64,000 bases of DNA. It comes from Polaribacter haliotis. GTDB taxonomy: Bacteria > Bacteroidota > Bacteroidia > Flavobacteriales > Flavobacteriaceae. The translations under genes were made by a program, and so were the position numbers. Positions 56,443 to 64,000 of this stretch are shown here, piece by piece. The stretch lies in contig NZ_CP061813.1 of assembly GCF_014784055.1 (NCBI RefSeq), positions 211,501 to 275,500 of the forward strand, written 5' to 3'. Every line of letters starts with the position of its first letter. Position 1 is the first letter of the stretch. Below the pieces are notes generated by a model. That model saw nothing but the letters and a program-made list of their open reading frames with translations, did not search any database and was not told the DNA's origin.

Positions 56443-57711
56443 TTAACAAACCTTTACCTTACCAGTTACAACCCCATTTATTAAACTACTTTTATATTCT
56501 TTTAACTTGGCAATCTCTTCTTGTTTTAAACCAATAGCAGTTTCTATTTTTTGTGATGCGTTTTCTATATATGCCGAAATTTCTTTTTGTTCTGAAATAG
56601 TTGGTAGTAAAACAGATAAATTATTTAAAAATTTTCCGTTTACGTGAGGTATTCCCATTCCAATAGTATTACCTCTAATTTCCCTTTCTAAAACCGTTGA
56701 ATAATACCATGCAAAGTTTTCATTAATTCCTTTGAAAATTATATGTGCAACAGTAGATGATATTACTCCTTTTCTACTTTTTATAAACTCACCAGAATTT
56801 GAGCCATCCCACAATAAAAGAGTTTCACCAGAATTTATTACAATAGCATCTTTATCGGAAACCCATTGATTTTCTATTCCGCCACGCAAATATTCCATAC
56901 TCATATATGGAGGTAAGTTATTATAAGGATTTGATACAATTTTATTAGGTAATTTCCCTTTATTCGCTTTAGCTATAAACTTAAATCGTTTTAATTCCCA
57001 ATGCGTTGGAATATTACCAATCCAAACTACACCAGAATCTTTAAAAGCAACATTTTTATCTAAACCTTTAGTAACAGCCTTGTGTATTAAAATTTGTTTA
57101 CGTTCTTTTAATAATTGTATTTGTTGTTCTTTTATGGCAATTGCATCTTCTATTTTAGTTGTTTTATCATCAAGAAAGCTTACAATGATTTTCTGTTCAT
57201 CAAAACTTGGGTAAGGAATTACAACATCTCCAAATTTATCAAAGTATAATCGAAGCCTCATATCCATAATTCCCCGAGAGTGTTTTTTGAGTTCTGAAAT
57301 ACAAGCTGAATTTCTAAATAAATAATGATAAAAATTACTTTCGATATCAACTTTAGCTCTTAAAATATCATATGCTGGACTTGTGACACCATTATAATTT
57401 GATACACCAATTGCTCCCATCCAAGCAAGTAATTTGTTTACAATAATATCTCCTTTTTTAACTAACCAATAACCATCAGTAGTAGATGCTTTATTTCCCT
57501 TTTCTTTTAATTCCTTTCGAGGTTTTACACCAATTTCTGTGTAAACTGATAATAGTTCAAAATCATTATTATTTGGTGCAGGTTCAACAACTAATCGAAA
57601 TATATTCTTTACACGAGTAGCTTCCCAGTGTTCAGGGATTTCTCCCAACCATTCTACACCAGAATCCTTGTAGCCTTTATAACGTTGTGTTTTGTTTTTT
57701 ACTTTAAACAT
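56443..57711 (-). CDS. hsdS: Type I restriction-modification specificity subunit S
   Basis: A 422-residue HsdS with two half-site modules. Each starts with the same signature (SGVEWLGEIPEHWEATRVKN at about 17-36, SGVVWIGNIPTHWELKRFKF at about 218-237). Each then has a target-recognition domain and a central coiled coil (IVSFLDDKTTKIEDAI and KEISAYIENASQKIETAI). The two TRDs differ in sequence, so the recognition site should be bipartite and asymmetric. Its start overlaps the hsdM stop by one base. No second hsdS or inverted repeat is nearby, so shuffling of specificity is not indicated in this window. Confidence 0.92.
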   Translation of the reverse strand: MFKVKNKTQRYKGYKDSGVEWLGEIPEHWEATRVKNIFRLVVEPAPNNNDFELLSVYTEIGVKPRKELKEKGNKASTTDGYWLVKKGDIIVNKLLAWMGAIGVSNYNGVTSPAYDILRAKVDIESNFYHYLFRNSACISELKKHSRGIMDMRLRLYFDKFGDVVIPYPSFDEQKIIVSFLDDKTTKIEDAIAIKEQQIQLLKERKQILIHKAVTKGLDKNVAFKDSGVVWIGNIPTHWELKRFKFIAKANKGKLPNKIVSNPYNNLPPYMSMEYLRGGIENQWVSDKDAIVINSGETLLLWDGSNSGEFIKSRKGVISSTVAHIIFKGINENFAWYYSTVLEREIRGNTIGMGIPHVNGKFLNNLSVLLPTISEQKEISAYIENASQKIETAIGLKQEEIAKLKEYKSSLINGVVTGKVKVC

Positions 57712-60095
57712 TATACAATATTTAAAATTTCTGCAATTAAACCATCACTTTTTGTTTCTAAATCTATAATATCTTTAGTTACTTCTTCTATATTTCGCAA
57801 AGGTTTGTGTTTGTAGAAGTATTTATTAAAGCTAATTTCGTATCCAATTTTGGTGGCATTTAAATTTATCCAAGCTTCATTTACGTGTGGTTTTACCTCC
57901 CTTAAAAAGTAACTATGAATGTTATCTTTTAGTGGCACATTTTCGGTGTCTCTTATATCGCTTTCTGTTTCGTAAACAATGTATTCGTCTTTTTTTAGAG
58001 ACCTTTCGACTGCGCTCAAGGTGACATTTTGAATTTTACCGAAATAGCCAAAGTCGGCTAAATCTTCTTTTTTGCAATCTAAATGTTTTAAGAGTTTTGA
58101 TAATTTATCTCCTGAAAGTTTTTCTATTTTTTTAATTACTTTTTCTGCATCTGCACAGTACCAGCTAACTGCATTTAAAATGGCTTTTTTATCGCTTGCA
58201 GAAATGTTTAATTTTTGTGCTTTAATTTCATCGTCAACTTCTTTTCTAAATTCATTAAAATTGTCGTACAATTTATCTCCAAATACATTTTGTAATGCCT
58301 TTGCACTATTTACCAAACGTAAATGTTTCTGCCAAGTATCTATTTTAATCAGTTTCTTTTTATTGGTAGAAGATAAATTCAATTCGTTTTTTTCACACCA
58401 TTCTATAATTTCTTTTTGGTGTTTATTGATACCTGTGTAAACGTCTTCTCCAAAAGTTTCAAATGCATATTGCATCGGTTCTTGTAAAACTCTATCAAAA
58501 CGTAAGGTTTCTATTCGTTCTGCTGTAAATTGTGCTTTTAATCTTTTGGGTCTTTCTATGGTTGCTTTGTAATAGCCAAAATCGGTATTGTCAAAAACTT
58601 TAGCTGCGATTTCGTGATTGCCTTCTTTTTCGGCTACACTCATTTTTGTGTAGGTTTCTACAATTTTAGTAATGTGTTTTGGAGTGAATTCGCAGTTTTT
58701 ATTTCCTAAATTTTTACGTAATCTTCTGTACAATTGTCCTGCATCTATCAATTGTACTTTTCCTTTTCTATGTGTTGGTTTATTATTACTTAATAACCAG
58801 ATATAGGTTGTAATGCCAGTGTTGTAAAATAAATTATTTGGTAATTGTACAACGGCTTCTAACCAATCGTTTTCTATAATATATCTTCTAATATTACTTT
58901 CGCCACTACCAGCATCTCCAGTAAATAAGCTACTTCCATTGTGTACACTTGCAATTCTTGTTCCTGCAGCACTTTGTTGTAAAGATTTCATTTTAGAAAC
59001 CATTTCCATTAAGAATAACAATTGTCCATCTGAAGAACGTGGAATTGCATCTGCATCTTCTTCTACATTCCAATAATTATTCAGTTTTATTTGAAAACGA
59101 GGGTCTATAACATCTTTACCATCTTTAATATATTTTTGTTCGCTACTCCAAGATTTTCCATAAGGCGGATTTGAGAGCATAAAGTCAAACGTTTGTCCTG
59201 CAAATTGATCTGTAGATAGGGTAGAACCCACTTTAATGTTTTCGGGATTATTTCCCTTAATCATCATGTCACTTTTACAAATGGCGTACGTTTCGTCGTT
59301 TATTTCTTTCCCAAAAAGATAAACATCGCCCATTGCTTTTATCAAGCCTTTTTCATCTTTTATAAAATTCTGACTTTCTGTTAACATTCCACCAGAACCA
59401 CAAGCAGGATCATAAATAGTCATAACTGGTGGTAAATTATCTTTTATTGGATCGAAAATAATGTGTGTCATTAAATCGATTACTTCACGAGGCGTAAAGT
59501 GTTCTCCAGCTTCTTCATTATTTTCTTCGTTGAATTTCCGAATTAATTCTTCAAAAACATACCCCATTCCTAAATTAGAAAGCGCTGGCAATTTTCTTCC
59601 TTCTGGATCTAATTTCTCAAAAGGGGTTAAGTTGATATTTGAGGATGTAAACTTTTCTAAAACATCTAACAAAACATCTTTATTCGCCATATGACGAATT
59701 TGATTTCTTAATTTAAACTTCTCTATTATTTCTTTAACGTTCGGGCTAAAACCGTTTAAATAATCTTCAAAATTTGCTTGTAATATTTGTTGACTATTGG
59801 TTGCAGTATCTTTTAATTTTTGAAGTGTCCAGGTACTTGTGTTATAAAAAACGTAGCCAGATGCTTCTCGCAAACCAGATTCGTCCCATTCTGTAAAACC
59901 TGCTTCATCTCTTTGAAAAGCTAATTCTTTTAAAACAGCTTCTTTTGTAGGTTCTAAAAGTGCATCTAATCTACGTAATACAATCATTGGCAAAATAACA
60001 TCTCTGTATTTACCTCGAACATAAACGTCTCGTAAACAATCGTCTGCAATAGACCAAATAAAGGATACTAATTTATTGTGGGATGATTTATTCAT
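57711..60095 (-). CDS. hsdM: Type I restriction-modification methyltransferase subunit M
   Basis: A 794-residue N6-adenine methyltransferase. It contains the N-terminal helical HsdM_N domain, then FTPREVIDLM (200-209), the SAM-binding DPACGSGGML (229-238) and the catalytic NPPYG (309-313). The C-terminal 250 residues extend beyond the usual 500-540-residue HsdM. They include a segment, EISFNKYFYKHKPLRNIEE, that recurs in long HsdM forms of Bacteroidota. It modifies the target adenines set by HsdS. The acidic 120-residue gene precedes it by 58 bp. Confidence 0.93.
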   Translation of the reverse strand: MNKSSHNKLVSFIWSIADDCLRDVYVRGKYRDVILPMIVLRRLDALLEPTKEAVLKELAFQRDEAGFTEWDESGLREASGYVFYNTSTWTLQKLKDTATNSQQILQANFEDYLNGFSPNVKEIIEKFKLRNQIRHMANKDVLLDVLEKFTSSNINLTPFEKLDPEGRKLPALSNLGMGYVFEELIRKFNEENNEEAGEHFTPREVIDLMTHIIFDPIKDNLPPVMTIYDPACGSGGMLTESQNFIKDEKGLIKAMGDVYLFGKEINDETYAICKSDMMIKGNNPENIKVGSTLSTDQFAGQTFDFMLSNPPYGKSWSSEQKYIKDGKDVIDPRFQIKLNNYWNVEEDADAIPRSSDGQLLFLMEMVSKMKSLQQSAAGTRIASVHNGSSLFTGDAGSGESNIRRYIIENDWLEAVVQLPNNLFYNTGITTYIWLLSNNKPTHRKGKVQLIDAGQLYRRLRKNLGNKNCEFTPKHITKIVETYTKMSVAEKEGNHEIAAKVFDNTDFGYYKATIERPKRLKAQFTAERIETLRFDRVLQEPMQYAFETFGEDVYTGINKHQKEIIEWCEKNELNLSSTNKKKLIKIDTWQKHLRLVNSAKALQNVFGDKLYDNFNEFRKEVDDEIKAQKLNISASDKKAILNAVSWYCADAEKVIKKIEKLSGDKLSKLLKHLDCKKEDLADFGYFGKIQNVTLSAVERSLKKDEYIVYETESDIRDTENVPLKDNIHSYFLREVKPHVNEAWINLNATKIGYEISFNKYFYKHKPLRNIEEVTKDIIDLETKSDGLIAEILNIV

Positions 60096-60153
60096 GTATT
60101 TTTATCTTAATTGGGTAGTGTGTAATATATAACTCTGTTGTTGAACAGAATAT

Positions 60154-60516
60154 TTAATCTTTTCCAAATACGCTATCGTAATTCATGGAATCTTCATCGA
60201 AATCGTCATCATGTCTATTAGGAAACATATAATCTAAAATTTCTTCCTTATCAAAAGGCTGTGTTTTCTTTATAAACCTTTTAATTTCAATTACTAATTT
60301 CTCTAAAGCATCAAGTGTTATGGATTCAGGAACTTCTGTAGTTGGAATTAAATTATATTTTGGATGATCAAAAACCCTTTCAGAAACATCACTTATTTCT
60401 TGTTCAATTTCTTCAATAAGATAGTGGAATTCTGTATCGTCAAAATTAGTATCATCTTCTTTTACTTTTTCTTTAAGTTCTTTGAAAGATTGTAAGTGGT
60501 ACTCAATGGTAGTCAT
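60154..60516 (-). CDS. Acidic leader protein of the restriction operon
   Basis: A 120-residue protein with 33 acidic and 14 basic residues by my count, ending in a D-rich tail (HDDDFDEDSMNYDS). No family is recognised. It is mostly helical, with FHYLIEEIEQEISDVSERVF and LDALEKLVIEIKRFIKK. It is the first gene of the hsd operon, with a WYL operator (60558-60576) and -7 box just upstream. A charge pattern like this is found in DNA-mimic anti-restriction proteins. If so it could hold the restriction complex in check until needed, but no structure supports this beyond composition and place. Confidence 0.6.
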   Translation of the reverse strand: MTTIEYHLQSFKELKEKVKEDDTNFDDTEFHYLIEEIEQEISDVSERVFDHPKYNLIPTTEVPESITLDALEKLVIEIKRFIKKTQPFDKEEILDYMFPNRHDDDFDEDSMNYDSVFGKD

Positions 60517-60541
60517 ATAATTATATATTTATACATTTCTA

Positions 60542-60576
60542 CAAAAATATAAGCATAGGTTCGACAAATAGTGACG
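60542..60576 (-). promoter_or_regulatory. WYL operator D and -7 box of the restriction operon
   Basis: On the minus strand: CGTCA-ctatt-TGTCG-AACC (60576 down to 60558), then 12 nt and TTTG, inside TATTTTTG (60549-60542), a perfect TAnnTTTG. It lies 26 bp upstream of the acidic leader gene and has the layout of operators A-C, linking the restriction operon to the WYL regulon. Confidence 0.75.
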
Positions 60577-60717
60577 TAGAAATATATTTAATGCAATTTT
60601 TTTTGAGCTTTAAAAATAAGTAAACCATTTGATATATAATTATGGATTTCCATAATTATATAAATCTATAATTATAGAATTATATAAAGTTTTAAATATA
60701 AGTACTTTGTGTAAATT

Positions 60718-61017
60718 TTAATTTCTTGGATCAACAGCAATCCCCATCTTTTTAGATTGAATTATATTCATGCTACAAAACCCATATCTATTCGTGATTT
60801 TACCATAACAACCATAAATTCCCATTCCGTTTATTGGGTATTGATGCACTACATCTGTAAAATGTACAGCATCAAAATAATATCCATCTTCGTCAATAAA
60901 AGTAATCAATTTCACTAATTTATTTTTTGAGATGTTGTATTGTAGCCAGTATTTATGAGTTTTCCATAAATAAATAAATAAATAAATAAATAAATTTATA
61001 TTTTTAAAAGCACTCAT
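60718..61017 (-). CDS. Small gene with tetranucleotide repeat near its start
   Basis: A 99-residue frame from ATG 61017 (MSAFKNINLF start), with longer in-frame alternatives at 61089 and 61131 that overlap the STAND gene. The N-terminal codons are made of a (TAAA)7 repeat on the plus strand, encoding the periodic NLFIYLFIYLW. The rest, about 80 residues, contains DEDGYYFDAVHFTDVVHQYP and GMGIYGCYGKITNRYGFCS, which looks like a real folded domain but is not one I recognise. Seven 4-bp units mean that loss or gain of one unit would shift the frame, so expression may be phase-variable. The start is uncertain, and spacing cannot decide it. Confidence 0.5.
   Translation of the reverse strand: MSAFKNINLFIYLFIYLWKTHKYWLQYNISKNKLVKLITFIDEDGYYFDAVHFTDVVHQYPINGMGIYGCYGKITNRYGFCSMNIIQSKKMGIAVDPRN
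60967..60995. repeat. Tetranucleotide microsatellite (TAAA)7
   Basis: Seven exact TAAA units (60967-60994) plus one base lie at the 5' end of the small gene at 60718-61017. The unit length is not a multiple of three, so slippage changes the reading frame. Confidence 0.9.
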
Positions 61018-61057
61018 TTTTATGGATTTATAACGGGTGATAAAAGGTTGAATAATT

Positions 61058-64000
61058 TTAATTACGTAAAAATTTTCTTCTTTTTTCATGCTCGGCATAC
61101 AAGAGTTCACTATCTCTTCTCGATTTAACATAATTTCGAATCGCTCGTGTTTTAGTACCCAATTTCATATCAATAACTAATTTTAATATTTTTTCCCATT
61201 TAGTAGCTCGAATAGCTCCAACGATTGCATCTCCTGGAAATGTTATTTGATTATCTGTCCATTTGATACTTTTGAAACAGTTTAATTCTTGATTACTATG
61301 AATATAAATCTCAAATGCCTTATTAAATAACTCCTTTTTATTACAGTGAATTATATCAAATGCAATCAGAATCATTTTTGGTTGCTTATTGTATTTTTCA
61401 ATAAATCTTAATAAATAATTATTTGCTCTTTCTGTGTTGGCATTAGGGCTCTGAAAGAAAGCATTGGCAAAATGCTCTGAAATAAAAAAAATATCTAAAT
61501 TATCAGCCATATATTCGATTACTTCATCCAAAATATTTTCCACTCTTGGCAATTTCCAAATTACCGATAATTCTTTGTGATCTTTTGCTCTTTCTCTTGT
61601 GTTTTTTTCAAAAATAACTTTTGTGTATTGTAACAAAAAGCTATTATCCTTTTCAAGTATGTTTAATAAACCTTTACCTGAATAATCGAAACTATTAGTA
61701 AGTTGATCTTGCTGAATATAGGCTTTCTTTATTAGGTTTATATTATCAAATGAATTTACTGCTGAAATTAAAAATTCATTCCACAACCAAATTTTTATAT
61801 TTTCAGTTTCAAGTCTTTTTACAACGATTTGAAGAGTTTTAAAAAGAATTTCAGGTTCAATAGTTTCATATTTTTCTACTCGTTCGATTCTAATTCCAAA
61901 ATTCACTTTAATAGTATTTAATACGATAAAAAGTCTGTTAATATGCTTTTTAGTTATGGCTTGGGGAGGAAGGCTAAAAAGTAATTCTAATTTCCATATT
62001 TCGTTTAATTTTTTCAACCTAATTGCTTTCCAGAATTTTTCTCTTAATTCTGGATAACTTGTTAAGTTATCTATTGATTTACGTGATATATAAAAATCAG
62101 AGTTAGACTTATTTATATCTTGCAATTTTGCGAGTTCTATAAATGTTAACAATCCAATTTCACTATTTGCTTTAAGATTAGCTTCTATTACTTTATCGCA
62201 AACGTTATACTGCGAATACATATTAACCTCTTTCCATTCCAATATTTTATAATATTGTTTTATGAATAAATTAAGTTCTTTTTTTGATTTGAAGGTTAAT
62301 TTTTTAGCAATATCAGAAGTTTTTAACTTTTCAAACTCATCGTAATCTTCAAAATCGTATTCTTCTTTTCCTCTACGTCTGTCCCAATTAACAAGCTCAA
62401 ATAAATTGTAAGTAGGATGTTTAAAAGTTGTTTTGAGTCTTTTAAAATCAGGGTTACTATATTTTATTTCTCTTGAAGAGCGTATCATTTCTTGAATATA
62501 ATAACAATGGCGAAAGGATTTAGCTTTCATATTTTTATCTATCCATGGAATTAGATAAACTAAATCAAAAGCAAACGTATATTTGTTATTGTTATCACCT
62601 GCCATTGAAAAGTTTAGTACAACAGAAAATGTTTCTTCAGGATAATTCTTATAAAGAGTAAAAAGAGTTTCTAAAATTTTTATACGAGATTTTTTAACAG
62701 AAGCTATATTCAAATCATCTTTTTTAGCTTCCTTCTTATTCTCGTAGCTCCAACGCAAAGATTTTAATAATTTTCTTGATATGGCAAAAAAGGCAAGAGC
62801 TTCTAATTTTCCATTTTTAGCTTCGTCAATTAAAAAATCTACAAGCTGTGAGTGTCTTTTAAAATGATCTATGTAGTCTTCTTCTGTAAATATTATGTTA
62901 CTATCTATATTATATATTAATTGTGAAAGGTGCTGATTATTCTGTTTGACAAACAGAAATGATAATTCAAGAGCATCTAAAAAGAATGTTGGTTTTTTTA
63001 GAAAATTTGAAAGTAAGTTTAAATGTTTTTCACGACTGGAATTACTGGTAAAATCATTCGTTTCATATGTTGTTGTTAATTCTTTATTTTCTGAAGTATT
63101 AATAGAGCTAATTTGCTCTTCTAAATAAATTAAAGTTTCGTCTGGCAAAAACTCCCAAGCAAACTTCAAAAAACGAAAAGCTTTTTCATTGTCAGATTTA
63201 ATAGTGGACCAATAAGAAATAAGCGCAGGTTTTATTTCTTTAGAGATGAATTCTTTTCCAAAATTTTGATGCATTGGGTAAACAGTATCCTTAAAACGAT
63301 ATTCTTGTTGTTCAAAGTAATTGTGGCAAAGAGCTTCAAACGATAATAGTTTATCTTTAACAAACACTTTATAAAAAAGATAGGTAGAAAGATTCTGTTC
63401 TCCAATTCTTACATGCTCATAGTTCAGTTCTATTAAATCTAAATTATGTAACCTATCAAAAGTTTCTCTTAACTTGTCAGCAGGAATTGAAAACGCATTG
63501 GCAACTGAATCTAATACTTGGTTATTATAAGGTAGCGTGTAAAAAAAGGATAAAATTCCTAACGCTTTTAGTACTATTTTATCTTTAAATGCGCCTTGGT
63601 CACTTACAAAAGTTTCAAAATATTGCTCAAATAAATCGGCTACATTATTTAAAGAATCAAGATTATTTGTTTTTCTTGCTATCATCGCCATCATAACTGC
63701 AAGACGAGCATTTCCTTTTGCTAAATCATAAATTTTATATTGATATGTTCCATTTAAAATACCAAAAGGCTCTTTTTCTATAATGGTTTTAATTTCTTCA
63801 AAATTAAAACCATTAATTTTTACAATAGAATTTTTATACAAGTATAACCATTCACTAACATTATCTAAAGCATAATCACGTACTGTCAAAATAAGTTTTA
63901 AATTGTTATGATTTAAGCTTTTATAGAACCCTAAAATTTGATCAAATTTATCAACACGATTAACATCATCTACCAATAAAATACTATTATCATCTCCATT
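61058..64000 (-). CDS. STAND-type NTPase, 5' end outside the window
   Basis: The frame is open from 64000 to a stop at 61058, about 980 codons, and continues beyond the window. The only start-like codon near the edge, TTG at 63976, is a leucine inside the Walker B strand SILLVDDVNRVDKF and not a real start. KLILTVRDYALDNVSEW is the sensor-1 region of a STAND ATPase. A winged-helix (DKLRETFDRLHNLDLIELNY) and a long helical repeat region of about 750 residues follow, as in Avs-type defence proteins. Walker A must lie off the edge. The effector domain is not visible. It ends inside, or just before, the small repeat-bearing gene and belongs to the island. It would sense a phage protein through its C-terminal part. 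Confidence 0.7.
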   Translation of the reverse strand, partial: NGDDNSILLVDDVNRVDKFDQILGFYKSLNHNNLKLILTVRDYALDNVSEWLYLYKNSIVKINGFNFEEIKTIIEKEPFGILNGTYQYKIYDLAKGNARLAVMMAMIARKTNNLDSLNNVADLFEQYFETFVSDQGAFKDKIVLKALGILSFFYTLPYNNQVLDSVANAFSIPADKLRETFDRLHNLDLIELNYEHVRIGEQNLSTYLFYKVFVKDKLLSFEALCHNYFEQQEYRFKDTVYPMHQNFGKEFISKEIKPALISYWSTIKSDNEKAFRFLKFAWEFLPDETLIYLEEQISSINTSENKELTTTYETNDFTSNSSREKHLNLLSNFLKKPTFFLDALELSFLFVKQNNQHLSQLIYNIDSNIIFTEEDYIDHFKRHSQLVDFLIDEAKNGKLEALAFFAISRKLLKSLRWSYENKKEAKKDDLNIASVKKSRIKILETLFTLYKNYPEETFSVVLNFSMAGDNNNKYTFAFDLVYLIPWIDKNMKAKSFRHCYYIQEMIRSSREIKYSNPDFKRLKTTFKHPTYNLFELVNWDRRRGKEEYDFEDYDEFEKLKTSDIAKKLTFKSKKELNLFIKQYYKILEWKEVNMYSQYNVCDKVIEANLKANSEIGLLTFIELAKLQDINKSNSDFYISRKSIDNLTSYPELREKFWKAIRLKKLNEIWKLELLFSLPPQAITKKHINRLFIVLNTIKVNFGIRIERVEKYETIEPEILFKTLQIVVKRLETENIKIWLWNEFLISAVNSFDNINLIKKAYIQQDQLTNSFDYSGKGLLNILEKDNSFLLQYTKVIFEKNTRERAKDHKELSVIWKLPRVENILDEVIEYMADNLDIFFISEHFANAFFQSPNANTERANNYLLRFIEKYNKQPKMILIAFDIIHCNKKELFNKAFEIYIHSNQELNCFKSIKWTDNQITFPGDAIVGAIRATKWEKILKLVIDMKLGTKTRAIRNYVKSRRDSELLYAEHEKRRKFLRN

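Noticed and set aside
61018..61131. Longer start for the small repeat-bearing gene
   Set aside because: An ATG at 61131 exists but lies well inside the STAND gene. The start at 61017 avoids that overlap, though the choice remains uncertain.
63974..63976. TTG as the start of the STAND gene
   Set aside because: The codon encodes a leucine of the Walker B strand, and the frame is open to the window edge, so the gene begins outside.
36984..64000. BREX, DISARM or Zorya system
   Set aside because: None of their marker proteins (PglZ, BrxC, DrmA/DrmB pair, ZorA/ZorB) is recognisable. The methyltransferase, specificity and R subunits are ordinary type I Hsd proteins.

Overview
The window comes from a low-GC member of the Bacteroidota, most likely a marine Flavobacteriaceae of the Polaribacter type. 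The evidence is the AT-rich composition, type IX secretion (T9SS) C-terminal sorting domains, a SusC/SusD pair, lipoproteins typical of the phylum, and promoters with a TAnnTTTG -7 box. No rRNA, tRNA, CRISPR array or transposase was recognised.

Layout. (1) 1-1059: the start of a secreted protein leaving the window, a YchJ-like protein and a small beta-rich protein. (2) 1185-5344: a plus-strand cell-surface operon with a T9SS cargo, a collagen-like protein built on a 54-bp repeat and ending in a rearranged tail-collar domain, and a secreted subtilisin with a CUB-like tail. (3) 5902-34227: a minus-strand polysaccharide utilisation locus that I read as specific for beta-1,2-glucan. It has SusC/SusD, two GH144-like lipoproteins with all four expected acidic residues, a GH3 beta-glucosidase, three proteins carrying seven copies of one putative glycan-binding module, a membrane-anchored LuxR-type regulator, a GPH/MFS oligosaccharide importer, a large GH94-type oligoglucan phosphorylase, a discoidin lipoprotein with a six-hairpin domain, and a T9SS-exported distant relative of the GH144 enzymes. 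The inferred flow is surface cleavage, SusCD uptake, periplasmic trimming by the GH144-like enzymes, import by the MFS protein, then cytoplasmic phosphorolysis and hydrolysis. Two promoters in the locus share one exactly spaced three-part operator. (4) 34645-36070: a decayed dnaJ/cbpA gene, an orphan gene, a long inverted repeat and a repeat shared with 5.4 kb, so the whole locus is flanked by direct repeats.

(5) 36075-64000: a defence-type island. A WYL regulator diverges from genes for a HIRAN protein, a small membrane protein, a fusion of a Clp-type AAA+ ATPase with an FtsH-type M41 protease, a PcfJ-like protein and a duplicated zinc-binding miniprotein. These are followed by a DUF2779 nuclease and a GIY-YIG protein. 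On the minus strand lies an expanded type I restriction-modification operon: an acidic leader protein, hsdM, hsdS, a putative nuclease, a giant HATPase-DUF3883 protein, hsdR, an unknown protein and a PLD-type nuclease. A small gene with seven TAAA units and a large STAND NTPase that runs off the window complete it. One operator, CGTCA-N5-TGNCG-WACC, lies a fixed distance upstream of the -7 box of four transcription units here, including the restriction operon. This suggests that the WYL protein coordinates the AAA-M41 cassette and the restriction operon as one regulon. That regulon is the best candidate in the window for an undescribed system.
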